A stretch of DNA of 25,079 nt, from contig JALTUB010000034.1 in NCBI GenBank assembly GCA_027047745.1, positions 1 to 25,079 on the forward strand. The letters are read 5' to 3'. A program made the position numbers and the translations under genes. Shown one piece after another: positions 1 through 6,682 of the stretch (the first letter of the stretch is position 1; the number at the start of each line of letters is the position of its first letter). This stretch comes from Sulfurimonas sp. (GTDB lineage: Bacteria; Campylobacterota; Campylobacteria; Campylobacterales; Sulfurimonadaceae). The notes under the pieces are model-generated. The model was not told where the DNA came from and ran no database searches. It saw only the letters and a list, made by a program, of their open reading frames with translations.

Positions 1-721
1 AAGTAATAACAAGGTCACACTCTAAGGCACTCTTTATATGGGCTTTTATGTCTTCTAAAGTATCTTGTGCTGTTCCTATAAACTCAACCTCACATCCAAG
101 TTCAATCGCACGAGATAAAAGTGTAGGTGTGTTTGTATTGTAAAGCTGATACTCTGTAACCTGCTCAAAGTGCATTTTAAGCTCGTTTCCTGAAGCAAAA
201 AGAGCGACTCTTGGTTTTTTATAAACCTTTATGTGACTTATACCTTGAGATGCTAAAAGAGTTATTTGGTGGGCATTGATTTTATCGCCTTTATGCAAAA
301 GTATTTGACCTTTTTTTACATCTTCACCACTAAGTCTTATGTGTTTTGAGAGTGTTAAATTATCAGGAAGTTTGACACCATCTTCTGTTGGGCTTGTGTC
401 TTCAATGGGAACAATACATTGTGTACCAAAAGGAATCCTAGCCCCAGTCATGATTTTTATAGCATGAGTCTCATGAAGCTCTTCATGTGAGTCATCCCCA
501 GCAAAGATAGTATGGCTAACTTTAACGGTTTCCCCACTATCTACAACCTTAACAGCATAACCATCCATCGCAGAGTTGTCATAAGGAGGTAAGTTATGAG
601 TAGCTGTAATACTTTGAGCTAAGATATGTCCTAGTGCTTCTTCTATGGGAATAATCTTTATAGATTTTGGTCTTATATTTGTGTAAATTAACTCTAGTGC
701 TTTTTCTATACTGACTGTCAT
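1..721 (-). CDS. moeA: Molybdopterin molybdenumtransferase MoeA (N-terminal part, cut by window start)
   Basis: Reading the minus strand from the ATG at 721 gives 240 open residues running off the window edge; the family is about 400 residues, so roughly the last third is missing. MoeA inserts molybdate into adenylated molybdopterin to make active molybdenum cofactor in the cytoplasm. Seen: PYDNSAMDG at residues 46-54 and MTGARIP at 91-97, both MoeA signatures, then the start of the MoCF-like domain with FASGNEL near residue 181. An AGAGG Shine-Dalgarno lies 7 nt before the start. It is divergent from the gene at 821. The formate dehydrogenase at 8698 is a likely client of its product, which is inference. 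I see no frameshift in the visible part. Confidence 0.95.
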   Translation of the reverse strand, partial: MTVSIEKALELIYTNIRPKSIKIIPIEEALGHILAQSITATHNLPPYDNSAMDGYAVKVVDSGETVKVSHTIFAGDDSHEELHETHAIKIMTGARIPFGTQCIVPIEDTSPTEDGVKLPDNLTLSKHIRLSGEDVKKGQILLHKGDKINAHQITLLASQGISHIKVYKKPRVALFASGNELKMHFEQVTEYQLYNTNTPTLLSRAIELGCEVEFIGTAQDTLEDIKAHIKSALECDLVIT

Positions 722-749
722 CTGTATTACCTCTTTGTTTTATGCAAAC

Positions 750-755
750 ATTATA
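750..755 (-). promoter_or_regulatory. Candidate -10 box for moeA
   Basis: Minus-strand TATAAT followed by G, about 29 nt before the moeA start. A second TATAAT on the same strand sits at 772-777. No convincing -35 is seen, as is usual in Campylobacterota. Which of the two is used cannot be told from sequence alone. Confidence 0.5.
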
Positions 756-808
756 TAAAAATATCTTTAACATTATACAATTATGAGCCAAATTAAAAGA
801 ATTTGTAT

Positions 809-814
809 TATAAT
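809..814 (+). promoter_or_regulatory. Candidate -10 box for the 821/rsmE operon
   Basis: TATAAT directly upstream of the ATG at 821. If it is used, transcription would begin almost at the start codon, giving a leaderless or nearly leaderless mRNA, or translation would start at a later ATG (830 or 839). The 722-808 gap carries opposing promoters for this gene and moeA. Confidence 0.5.
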
Positions 815-820
815 TGCACC

Positions 821-1234
821 ATGAATGAAATGTATAATATGGGTTTATCCCTCCACAGTGTTGGCACTGTATCTGTCTTGATGGTTGTTTTTGTTAATCT
901 TTTTCTTTTGATAAACGCAAAAGAGTTGGTAAAATATAAGCGACTCATGAGTGTTTTTTTAGTTCCCTTAACTGCTTCACTTTTTGCTATAGTGGTTTTT
1001 ACAGGGGTTATCATGATGGCTGCAAAACATTTAGACTTCACCATAGAAAACATAGTCATGATACTTATAAGTATCGTTTTTATAGTTTTAGAAGTTAAAC
1101 GCATAAAGTCATTAAGATATATCAGTGAAACAAAAGAGAGAGCTTTTGATGCCTATAAAGCTTTTGCACGACGACTTTTACAAATAGAGTTTATACTTGT
1201 TCTTCTTATCTCCGTGTGGATGTGGTTGATTTGA
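821..1234 (+). CDS. Small four-helix integral membrane protein of unknown function
   Basis: A 137-residue protein dominated by hydrophobic stretches: about residues 10-32, 43-67, 73-90 and 115-135, so probably four membrane spans, with a basic segment between spans 3 and 4. I do not recognise a named family. The first span carries a His near its start (GLSLHS) and the second ends FTGVIMMAAKH, vaguely like the heme-associated CopD/HemJ membrane fold, but this is weak. ATG 821 was chosen over an upstream TTG at 803 because 803 lies upstream of the likely -10; no Shine-Dalgarno decides it, and 830 and 839 are also possible. Its end overlaps the start of rsmE. In C. jejuni I recall a membrane protein gene at the same place next to the rRNA methylase, which suggests a conserved but unexplained link. 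Confidence 0.8.
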   Translation: MNEMYNMGLSLHSVGTVSVLMVVFVNLFLLINAKELVKYKRLMSVFLVPLTASLFAIVVFTGVIMMAAKHLDFTIENIVMILISIVFIVLEVKRIKSLRYISETKERAFDAYKAFARRLLQIEFILVLLISVWMWLI

Positions 1235-1902
1235 TATATGTTTTAGATGAAAACGCAGGAAATAATCTCCTAAAAATCAAAGGGGAGCTTCATAAGTATC
1301 TTGCAAAAGTCAGAAGACATACTTTAAATGATGAACTTTACTTTAGAAATAGAGAAAATATAAAAACACTACATAAGTATAAGATAGTAAATTTAGATGC
1401 AAGAAGTTTAGACTTAGAGTTAATTTCATCTGAGATAAATGAGATTAAATCTAAAAAAGAGTTGCATATCGCATGGTGTGTTATAGATGCAAAGTCTATA
1501 GAAAAAGTTTTGCCATCTTTATGTGAGATGGGAGTTAGTAAAATATCTTTTATATATTGTGATAGAAGTCAAAAAAACTTTAAACTTGATTTTAAAAGAT
1601 TTGACAGAGTGGTAGAAGCTTCAATGCAACAGAGTGGAAGAACTTCTCTTATGAGTTTTGATACTTACAAAAATATAGCCTTGTTTATAAAAGGGTTTCC
1701 AGATACAAAGGTTTTTGATTTTAGTGATAACATCTTAAAAGGCGATAGTGATTTTAAAAGAGTTCTTATCGGTTGTGAGGGTGGTTTTTCCAAAGATGAG
1801 AAAGAGTTTTTGCAAAAACAAGAGGTATTTAGATTAGATACGCCAATGATTTTACGCTCAGAATCTGCTGTTGTTGCAGTTGCCTCTAAAATACTTCTAT
1901 AA
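1231..1902 (+). CDS. rsmE: 16S rRNA (uracil1498-N3)-methyltransferase RsmE
   Basis: SPOUT-class methyltransferase that methylates U1498 of 16S rRNA in assembled 30S subunits using S-adenosylmethionine. Seen: an N-terminal PUA-like part with ENAG and HKYLAKVRRH, then the C-terminal knot with GCEGG at residues 181-185 and LRSESA at 208-213, matching the family's GPEGG and LRxETA knot motifs. At 223 residues the length is normal for the short epsilonproteobacterial form. I chose the TTG at 1231, which overlaps the TGA of the upstream gene, because family members begin just before the DENAG segment; a GTG at 1216 is the alternative and adds five residues. Translational coupling to the upstream gene is likely. 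Confidence 0.92.
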   Translation: MIYVLDENAGNNLLKIKGELHKYLAKVRRHTLNDELYFRNRENIKTLHKYKIVNLDARSLDLELISSEINEIKSKKELHIAWCVIDAKSIEKVLPSLCEMGVSKISFIYCDRSQKNFKLDFKRFDRVVEASMQQSGRTSLMSFDTYKNIALFIKGFPDTKVFDFSDNILKGDSDFKRVLIGCEGGFSKDEKEFLQKQEVFRLDTPMILRSESAVVAVASKILL

Positions 1903-1920
1903 TTTTAAGAAATATTTAGA

Positions 1921-1926
1921 TATAAT
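1921..1926 (+). promoter_or_regulatory. Candidate -10 box for rpmE
   Basis: TATAAT after an AT-rich stretch with phased A/T runs (ttttaagaaatatttaga), 83 nt before the rpmE start. This gives a leader of about 75 nt, long for this compact genome. Confidence 0.55.
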
Positions 1927-1943
1927 CGCAGTTCTAAAAATCT

Positions 1944-2002
1944 GCCCCCATACGGATTTAAAAAATATATAGATATACGCATATAAATCGTGTATCAAAG
2001 GC
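1944..2002 (+). promoter_or_regulatory. Possible folded leader of rpmE that hides the ribosome binding site
   Basis: Three nested complementary pairs can be read: GCC 1944-1946 with GGC 2000-2002, ATAC 1950-1953 with GTAT 1992-1995, and GATTT 1955-1959 with AAATC 1985-1989, plus TATAT/ATATA further in. The Shine-Dalgarno AAAGG at 1997-2001 falls in the outer 3' arm. Autoregulatory leaders for L31 are known in other phyla; this one is only an inference from pairing. Confidence 0.35.
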
Positions 2003-2008
2003 AAAAAA

Positions 2009-2209
2009 ATGAAAAAAGATTTACACCCTAATTTGGTAACTTGTACTGTGACTTGTGCATGTGGTAACAGCTTTGAGACAAAATCTCAAAATGACACGAT
2101 GAAGATTGATATTTGTAATGAATGTCACCCATTCTTTACAGGTTCTGAGCGTATGGTTGATACTGCTGGTCGTATTGAGAAGTTTAACGCTCGTTACGCT
2201 AAGAAATAA
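2009..2209 (+). CDS. rpmE: 50S ribosomal protein L31, zinc-binding type
   Basis: A 66-residue protein with the full L31 pattern: MKKDLHPN at the start, the pair C16/C18, the pair C36/C39 (ICNEC) and the ending FNARY. The four cysteines mark the zinc-containing (C+) form, which in many bacteria is exchanged for a cysteine-free paralogue under zinc shortage. L31 sits at the central protuberance and helps bridge the subunits. It has its own promoter at 1921 and an unusually long leader that may fold over the ribosome binding site. rsmI follows 12 nt after the stop, so the two are probably cotranscribed. Confidence 0.97.
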   Translation: MKKDLHPNLVTCTVTCACGNSFETKSQNDTMKIDICNECHPFFTGSERMVDTAGRIEKFNARYAKK

Positions 2210-2221
2210 TCCACAGCTAAA

Positions 2222-3037
2222 TTGTTATCTCTAGTTCCAACTCCGATTGGAAATATAGGCGATATTTCACTTAGAGCGATAGAAGCTCTAAGTCAAGCTG
2301 ATATACTACTTTGCGAAGATACTCGCGTTACTAAAAAACTTATCCATATTTTACAAGAGCGTTATAACACTTCTTTTAAAGAAAATCAAGAGTTTATATC
2401 TCTACATTCTCACAATGAACAGGCTTTTGTTGATAAACTTGAGGTCTCTTTTTTTGATAAAAATGTCGTGTATGCAAGTGATGCAGGTATGCCAGGAGTT
2501 AGTGACCCTGGACAAACTTTAGTCTCCTTTTGTATAAAAAATAGTGTAGAGTATGATGTTTTGCCTGGTGCAAATGCAGTGCTTACTGCCTTTGTTGCAA
2601 GTGGATTTGTTCAGACACAGATGTTTTTCTTTGGTTTCTTAGATCATAAAGGAAACTCTCGCAAAGCAGGACTCTTAAAAGCACTGCATAATGGTTATAC
2701 AACCATCATGTATGAGTCTCCTCACCGTTTAGAAAAATTACTTTTAGAGATAGAAAAAGAAGAACCATCTCGCGAACTTTTTTTAGCTAAAGAACTTACT
2801 AAAAAATATCAAAAATATTTTAGAGGTACAGCTTCAGAGGCTTTAGTAGAGTTGGCTGGAAACTTTCGAGGTGAATGGGTTGTTGTCATTAGAGCAAGTG
2901 AGGCACAAGCAGAATCAGCTATCAGTCAAAAAGATGTTTTAAAATTGGACTTGCCAAAGAAAGTTCAAGCTAAACTAATCAGTAAAATCACAGGTGAAAA
3001 TACCAAAGTATGTTATCAAAGGCTATTAGAGATATAA
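2222..3037 (+). CDS. rsmI: 16S rRNA (cytidine1402-2'-O)-methyltransferase RsmI
   Basis: Class III (tetrapyrrole-methylase fold) enzyme that 2'-O-methylates C1402 in the decoding centre. Seen: VPTPIGNIGDI at residues 5-15, CEDTR at 31-35, SDAGMPGVSDPG at 86-97, LPGANA near 118 and FFGF near 137, all in the family order. The 271 residues match the usual 270-290. The start is TTG at 2222; no ATG or GTG precedes the conserved N-terminal motif, and there is no clear Shine-Dalgarno, so translation probably depends on ribosomes finishing rpmE 12 nt upstream. Confidence 0.95.
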   Translation: MLSLVPTPIGNIGDISLRAIEALSQADILLCEDTRVTKKLIHILQERYNTSFKENQEFISLHSHNEQAFVDKLEVSFFDKNVVYASDAGMPGVSDPGQTLVSFCIKNSVEYDVLPGANAVLTAFVASGFVQTQMFFFGFLDHKGNSRKAGLLKALHNGYTTIMYESPHRLEKLLLEIEKEEPSRELFLAKELTKKYQKYFRGTASEALVELAGNFRGEWVVVIRASEAQAESAISQKDVLKLDLPKKVQAKLISKITGENTKVCYQRLLEI

Positions 3038-3053
3038 GCACTTAAGCTTTTTT
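3036..3053 (+). terminator. Weak terminator-like hairpin after rsmI
   Basis: AAGC (3036-3039) and GCTT (3046-3049) can pair over a 6-nt loop and are followed by T residues. The stem is only four pairs, so at best it gives partial attenuation before rlmB. A TAAAAT box (3057-3062) follows at once, suggesting a new start there. Confidence 0.2.
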
Positions 3054-3068
3054 AGATAAAATACTTTT

Positions 3069-3746
3069 ATGTTAATTTATGCCAAACAACCAATCTATTA
3101 TTATATCAACAAATATCCAAATAAGATAAAAAAACTTTATCTAGCTAAAGAGTTAGAAAAAAAAGAGTATTCTCGTCTTATGAAGATGGGTTTTGAAGTG
3201 AAGAGAATCCCAAATGAGGCTGCACAAAAGATGTGTAAAAATGCTTCTCATCAGGGATTTTTAGCAGAGGTTGATGATTATCAACTTCAACCATATGATT
3301 TTTTTCTTGATAAAAAGTTCGTTTTAGTCCTCTCTGGTCTTACCGATATAGGTAACATAGGTGCTATTGTTAGAAGTGCTTACGCTCTTGGTGTAAATGC
3401 GATTATAGCTTGTGGTGTCAAAAGTTTACCTTTAGAACATATAATGCGAACAAGTACAGGTGCACTTGTTGATATGCCGTTTGCTATAGAAAACAATGTT
3501 CATGATGTTTTAAATGAACTTAAAATGTCAGGATTTACCTCTTATGGTGCAGACATGAGTGGTATGGATATACGAGAAACAAGAATCGATAAGAAGAAAG
3601 TTTTAGTTTTAGGTAGCGAGGGGGAGGGTTTATCCTCTCGTGTTGTTTCTAAACTTGATTGTGCTGTTAGTATAAAGATGTCACATGATTTTGACTCACT
3701 AAATGTAAGTGTAGCAGCTGCTATTTTGATGGATAGGATGAGATAA
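3069..3746 (+). CDS. rlmB: TrmH-family 23S rRNA (guanosine-2'-O)-methyltransferase, RlmB type
   Basis: SPOUT methyltransferase; RlmB members methylate G2251 in the peptidyl-transferase P loop of 23S rRNA. Seen: an N-terminal substrate-binding domain (KIKKLYLAKEL, residues about 20-30), a short linker, then the knot domain with DIGNIGAIVRSA ending at S103, GSEGEG at 182-187 and the terminal FDSLNVSVAAAI. R102 in motif 1 is the expected catalytic arginine. The length of 225 is short but normal for the family in this phylum. RlmB versus another TrmH paralogue is assigned from the N-terminal domain and overall style. The stop overlaps the next start (TAATG). Confidence 0.85.
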   Translation: MLIYAKQPIYYYINKYPNKIKKLYLAKELEKKEYSRLMKMGFEVKRIPNEAAQKMCKNASHQGFLAEVDDYQLQPYDFFLDKKFVLVLSGLTDIGNIGAIVRSAYALGVNAIIACGVKSLPLEHIMRTSTGALVDMPFAIENNVHDVLNELKMSGFTSYGADMSGMDIRETRIDKKKVLVLGSEGEGLSSRVVSKLDCAVSIKMSHDFDSLNVSVAAAILMDRMR

Positions 3747-4567
3747 TGTTAAAAGAGATGGATAGTTTAAGAGAGATAGGCGCACAAAAGATAAGTGATG
3801 ACACTCATATAGCACTTAAACATGTACAAAGTATAATACATGAGAGTTTTGAAGATTTGGATAAAATTCAATTCCTTGGATTCGTTTCTATCTTGCAAAG
3901 AGAATACAATAAAGACTTGTCCTCTTTAAGAGAAAAAGGTTTAGAATATTTCGCTTCTGTAAAAGTAGAAGATAGTGAGAACAAAGAAGTTTTTGTTACT
4001 AAAAAAAGCAATGCAGTTATTATATATTTTTTGATAGCCTTAGCTATTTTTGTGGTAGCGATTTATTATAGTTTTGAATTTAATACTCAAAAAAATGTAC
4101 ATGAACCCATCGATAATAGTGTCATAGAGAGTGCTACAAAAAATCTAACTACACTAAAGAAAGCTGTAGAGATAGCTAGTGATAAAAATGTAACAGATAA
4201 GAATAGTTCAGATAAAAATATAACGAAAACTAAAATAAATACTGTTAAAAAATTGGAAATTTCCAAAGAAATTATTAATAAAAAACTATCTCCTATCATT
4301 ATCCTACCAAAGTCAAAATTGTGGATAGGTTATATCGATAAAACTGACAATATCAAAAAACAGACAGTTATATCGCATAAGTTAGAACTTAATCCAAATA
4401 AAGAGTGGCTTTTATCATTAGGACATGGCTTCGTTGATATAAACTTAAATGGAAAAGTAATAAGCAGTCGTTCTGCACATAATCTTAGATTTAGATATAA
4501 AGATGGAAAGTTAGAAAAATTAACTCTTAAAGCGTTTAAAAAACTCAACAAAGGTCGTCTATGGTAA
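3746..4567 (+). CDS. RodZ-like single-pass membrane protein (HTH, TM helix, periplasmic beta domain)
   Basis: A 273-residue protein. About residues 10-65 read like the RodZ-type helix-turn-helix: ISDDTHIALKHVQSI, then FEDLDKIQFLGFV and a REY segment, as in the RodZ pattern of 'T-I...L.....F..LP...y.rGfl..Y'. One membrane helix follows at about 89-110, then a Lys/Asn/Thr-rich linker with tandem repeats, then a domain from about 185 with LWIGYIDK, WLLSLGHG and VDINLNGKVI, which follows the strand pattern of the RodZ C-terminal domain (DUF4115). RodZ links MreB filaments to the wall-elongation machinery. The call is by architecture and pattern, not proven homology; I recall the same-position Campylobacter gene as an unnamed membrane protein. 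It overlaps rlmB by 1 nt and the next gene by 7 nt. Confidence 0.6.
   Translation: MLKEMDSLREIGAQKISDDTHIALKHVQSIIHESFEDLDKIQFLGFVSILQREYNKDLSSLREKGLEYFASVKVEDSENKEVFVTKKSNAVIIYFLIALAIFVVAIYYSFEFNTQKNVHEPIDNSVIESATKNLTTLKKAVEIASDKNVTDKNSSDKNITKTKINTVKKLEISKEIINKKLSPIIILPKSKLWIGYIDKTDNIKKQTVISHKLELNPNKEWLLSLGHGFVDINLNGKVISSRSAHNLRFRYKDGKLEKLTLKAFKKLNKGRLW
4181..4225 (+). repeat. Three tandem 15-bp repeats in the linker of the RodZ-like gene
   Basis: Units 4181-4195, 4196-4210 and 4211-4225 each begin GATAA(A/G)AAT and encode DKNVT, DKNSS and DKNIT. The array is in frame and lies in the low-complexity periplasmic linker, so copy number could change without breaking the protein. Confidence 0.75.
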
Positions 4568-5403
4568 AACTGTTTTTATCAATCGCTCTTCTGTTTTCTT
4601 TAGGATATTCTAATGAAAAAATTGTTTTGGATAAAAATCTTTTAGCTCAAAAAATAGAAAACTTTCTAGGGCATGAGAGTTATGAAAAAAAGAAAAACTT
4701 TATAAATGTTATCTTTGATCCAAAATCTTCTTTTTACATAAATGATAGAGTTGACGATATTAAGGTTGTTAAAACTTTAAAAGAGAATGGTCTTTTAAAA
4801 CTTTTTTTTAAAACACCAAAAGAGATAAAGCTTAGTTTTAAAACTAGCGGCTCTCCTCTGTTTTTTGTGAAAATAATGGGCGACTCCTTACGAAATATCG
4901 GTTACTACCGTTATGTTACAACTGCATCAAAACTAAACTCTTCTGAGTTTACTTGGAGCATAGCCATGACAAGTGAATATGCAACTGATCCTATAGTTTT
5001 ACAAACTGAGTTAGCTAAAAGTGCTTGTTATATCACAAATATTACAAGAAAATCTGCTACTGATTGGACTTATACAGTGGACATGAGAGCTGGTTTTTTA
5101 AACCTTTTAAAACTAGAAGATTCAAAAAAAGTAGAATTAAAACACTCCTTATATGCTCATTGGCTAGATTGTTCCATGATACAAAGATTGAAAATTAGAA
5201 GTTCTCGTAGAAATCATTGGTATCCACAAATCTCCTATTATGATTCATCACTTCACCTCTTGAATGTGACTAAAATAGATAAAAAAACGCGACTAGTTTC
5301 TGTTGATATTCCAAAGCGTGCAAAATACATGAAAATTTCAGATCTTTATACTCTAAAAAATGTAAAAGATGAATTAGTTCTCTCCCCCTACGGCATACGA
5401 TAA
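4561..5403 (+). CDS. Exported protein of unknown function, partner of the RodZ-like gene
   Basis: A 280-residue protein with a clear signal peptide: Lys3, a hydrophobic core at residues 4-14 and likely cleavage after LGYS at 18. The mature part is mixed alpha/beta, rich in Lys, Ser, Tyr and Leu, with a single visible pair of cysteines (in SACYIT and LDCSM) that could form a disulfide. There is no lipobox and no enzyme motif I recognise. The start overlaps the RodZ-like gene by 7 nt, which points to coupled translation and a shared role at the envelope. C. jejuni has, as I recall, a 'putative periplasmic protein' here in the same order. Function unknown. Confidence 0.85.
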   Translation: MVKLFLSIALLFSLGYSNEKIVLDKNLLAQKIENFLGHESYEKKKNFINVIFDPKSSFYINDRVDDIKVVKTLKENGLLKLFFKTPKEIKLSFKTSGSPLFFVKIMGDSLRNIGYYRYVTTASKLNSSEFTWSIAMTSEYATDPIVLQTELAKSACYITNITRKSATDWTYTVDMRAGFLNLLKLEDSKKVELKHSLYAHWLDCSMIQRLKIRSSRRNHWYPQISYYDSSLHLLNVTKIDKKTRLVSVDIPKRAKYMKISDLYTLKNVKDELVLSPYGIR

Positions 5404-5425
5404 TTTTATTCTAAACATATTTAGC

Positions 5426-5431
5426 TAAAAT
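5426..5431 (+). promoter_or_regulatory. Candidate -10 box for the aminotransferase-hom unit
   Basis: TAAAAT in the context TTTAGCTAAAATAGC, a very typical epsilonproteobacterial -10 region, 28 nt before the start at 5459. A strong AAAGAGG Shine-Dalgarno lies at 5447-5453. Confidence 0.6.
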
Positions 5432-5458
5432 AGCAGTAATAATTTTAAAGAGGTACTT

Positions 5459-6682
5459 ATGTTTGATGAGATAAAATTTAACCGTGTTGAGAGACTTCCA
5501 AAGTATGTATTTGCAGAAGTAAATGACATAAAAATGGCTGAGCGTCATGCTGGAAAGGATGTTATAGACTTTTCTATGGGAAATCCTGATGGGGATACTC
5601 CTGAGCATATCCGTGCCAAACTAGTTGAATCTGCTCAAAAAACAAAAACTCATGGATATTCTGTCTCTAAAGGTATCCCAAAACTACTTCAAGCGATTGC
5701 TGATTGGTACGAAAGACGCTATGACTGTACCTTAGATCCACAAACAGAATGTGTAGCAACTATGGGCAGTAAAGAGGGTTATGCCCACCTCACTTATGCC
5801 ATTACAAACCCAGGTGATGTAGCAGTTATCCCTGACCCTACTTACCCTATTCATGAATACGCTTTTATCTTAGCTGGTGGAAATGTGGTGAAGTTTGGTA
5901 TAGAGTTCGATGAAGATTATAGAGTAGATGAAGATAAATTTTTCCAAAGTTTAGAGAGGGTTTTTAAAGAGAGTTCACCAAAACCAAAATATGTTTTAGT
6001 AAACTTTCCTCATAACCCCACAACAGCAACTGTAACACCTGAATTTTATGTTCGTTTGGTTGCAATGGCAAAAGAAAAAAGATTTTATGTTATCTCTGAT
6101 ATAGCTTATGGCGACATAACTTTTGGAGGATATAAAACACCATCAATCATGTCTGTCCCTGGTGCAAAAGATGTGGCTGTGGAGTCATTTACACTCTCAA
6201 AAAGTTACAATATGGCTGGGTGGCGTGTCGGTTTCTTTGTTGGAAACAAAAAGCTTATAGGTGCTTTGCAAAAGATAAAATCATGGTTAGATTATGGGAT
6301 GTTTACGCCTATACAAGTTGCATCAACTGTAGCACTAAATGGCGACCAACAGTGTGTGCAAGACATTACCGATAAATATGACCATCGTCAAGATGTACTG
6401 ATAGAAGCCTTTGATAGAGCTGGATGGCATATACGAAAAAACCAAGCAAGTATGTTTTCATGGGCAAAAATCCCAAAATGTGCTGAGCATTTAGGCTCTT
6501 TAGAATTTTCTAAGAGATTGCTAACAGAAGCAGGAGTAGCAGTTTCCCCAGGTATAGGTTTTGGTGCTTATGGCGAGGGCTATGTCCGTATTGCCTTGAT
6601 AGAAAATGACAATCGTATCCGTCAAGCAGCAAGAAATATCAAAGAGTTTTTAAAACAGTTTGATTGTGATAAGGAAAAGTAG
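5459..6682 (+). CDS. PLP-dependent class I/II aminotransferase (AlaC-like; probable alanine/aspartate-family transaminase)
   Basis: A 407-residue fold-type I PLP enzyme. Seen: IDFSMGNPDGDTP near residues 36-48, GSKEGYAHL (cofactor phosphate region), PDPTYPIHEY, VNFPHNPTTATVT, SDIAYGDI, and SFTLSKSYNMAGWRVGF with the Schiff-base lysine at K248. The SKSYNMAGWR segment is characteristic of the AlaC/AspC-like group rather than of LL-diaminopimelate aminotransferase proper. It probably moves amino groups between glutamate and pyruvate or oxaloacetate; the exact substrate cannot be read. A good Shine-Dalgarno supports the start. Its stop directly abuts the hom start, so the pair is translationally coupled and may serve aspartate-family amino acid synthesis. 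The C. jejuni order, as I recall it, is the same. Confidence 0.85.
   Translation: MFDEIKFNRVERLPKYVFAEVNDIKMAERHAGKDVIDFSMGNPDGDTPEHIRAKLVESAQKTKTHGYSVSKGIPKLLQAIADWYERRYDCTLDPQTECVATMGSKEGYAHLTYAITNPGDVAVIPDPTYPIHEYAFILAGGNVVKFGIEFDEDYRVDEDKFFQSLERVFKESSPKPKYVLVNFPHNPTTATVTPEFYVRLVAMAKEKRFYVISDIAYGDITFGGYKTPSIMSVPGAKDVAVESFTLSKSYNMAGWRVGFFVGNKKLIGALQKIKSWLDYGMFTPIQVASTVALNGDQQCVQDITDKYDHRQDVLIEAFDRAGWHIRKNQASMFSWAKIPKCAEHLGSLEFSKRLLTEAGVAVSPGIGFGAYGEGYVRIALIENDNRIRQAARNIKEFLKQFDCDKEK

Noticed and set aside
808..1104. Opposite-strand open frame under the first membrane protein
   Set aside because: It is the shadow of a membrane-protein gene: no ribosome binding site and no family pattern, while the plus-strand frame fits operon context.
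4253..4266. Perfect 14-bp palindrome TTGGAAATTTCCAA
   Set aside because: It lies inside the coding linker of the RodZ-like gene, in AT-rich codons, with no promoter or partner site nearby; likely chance.
5459..6682. Naming the aminotransferase dapL (LL-diaminopimelate aminotransferase)
   Set aside because: The SKSYNMAGWR segment and general style fit the AlaC-like group better; the substrate cannot be read from sequence.
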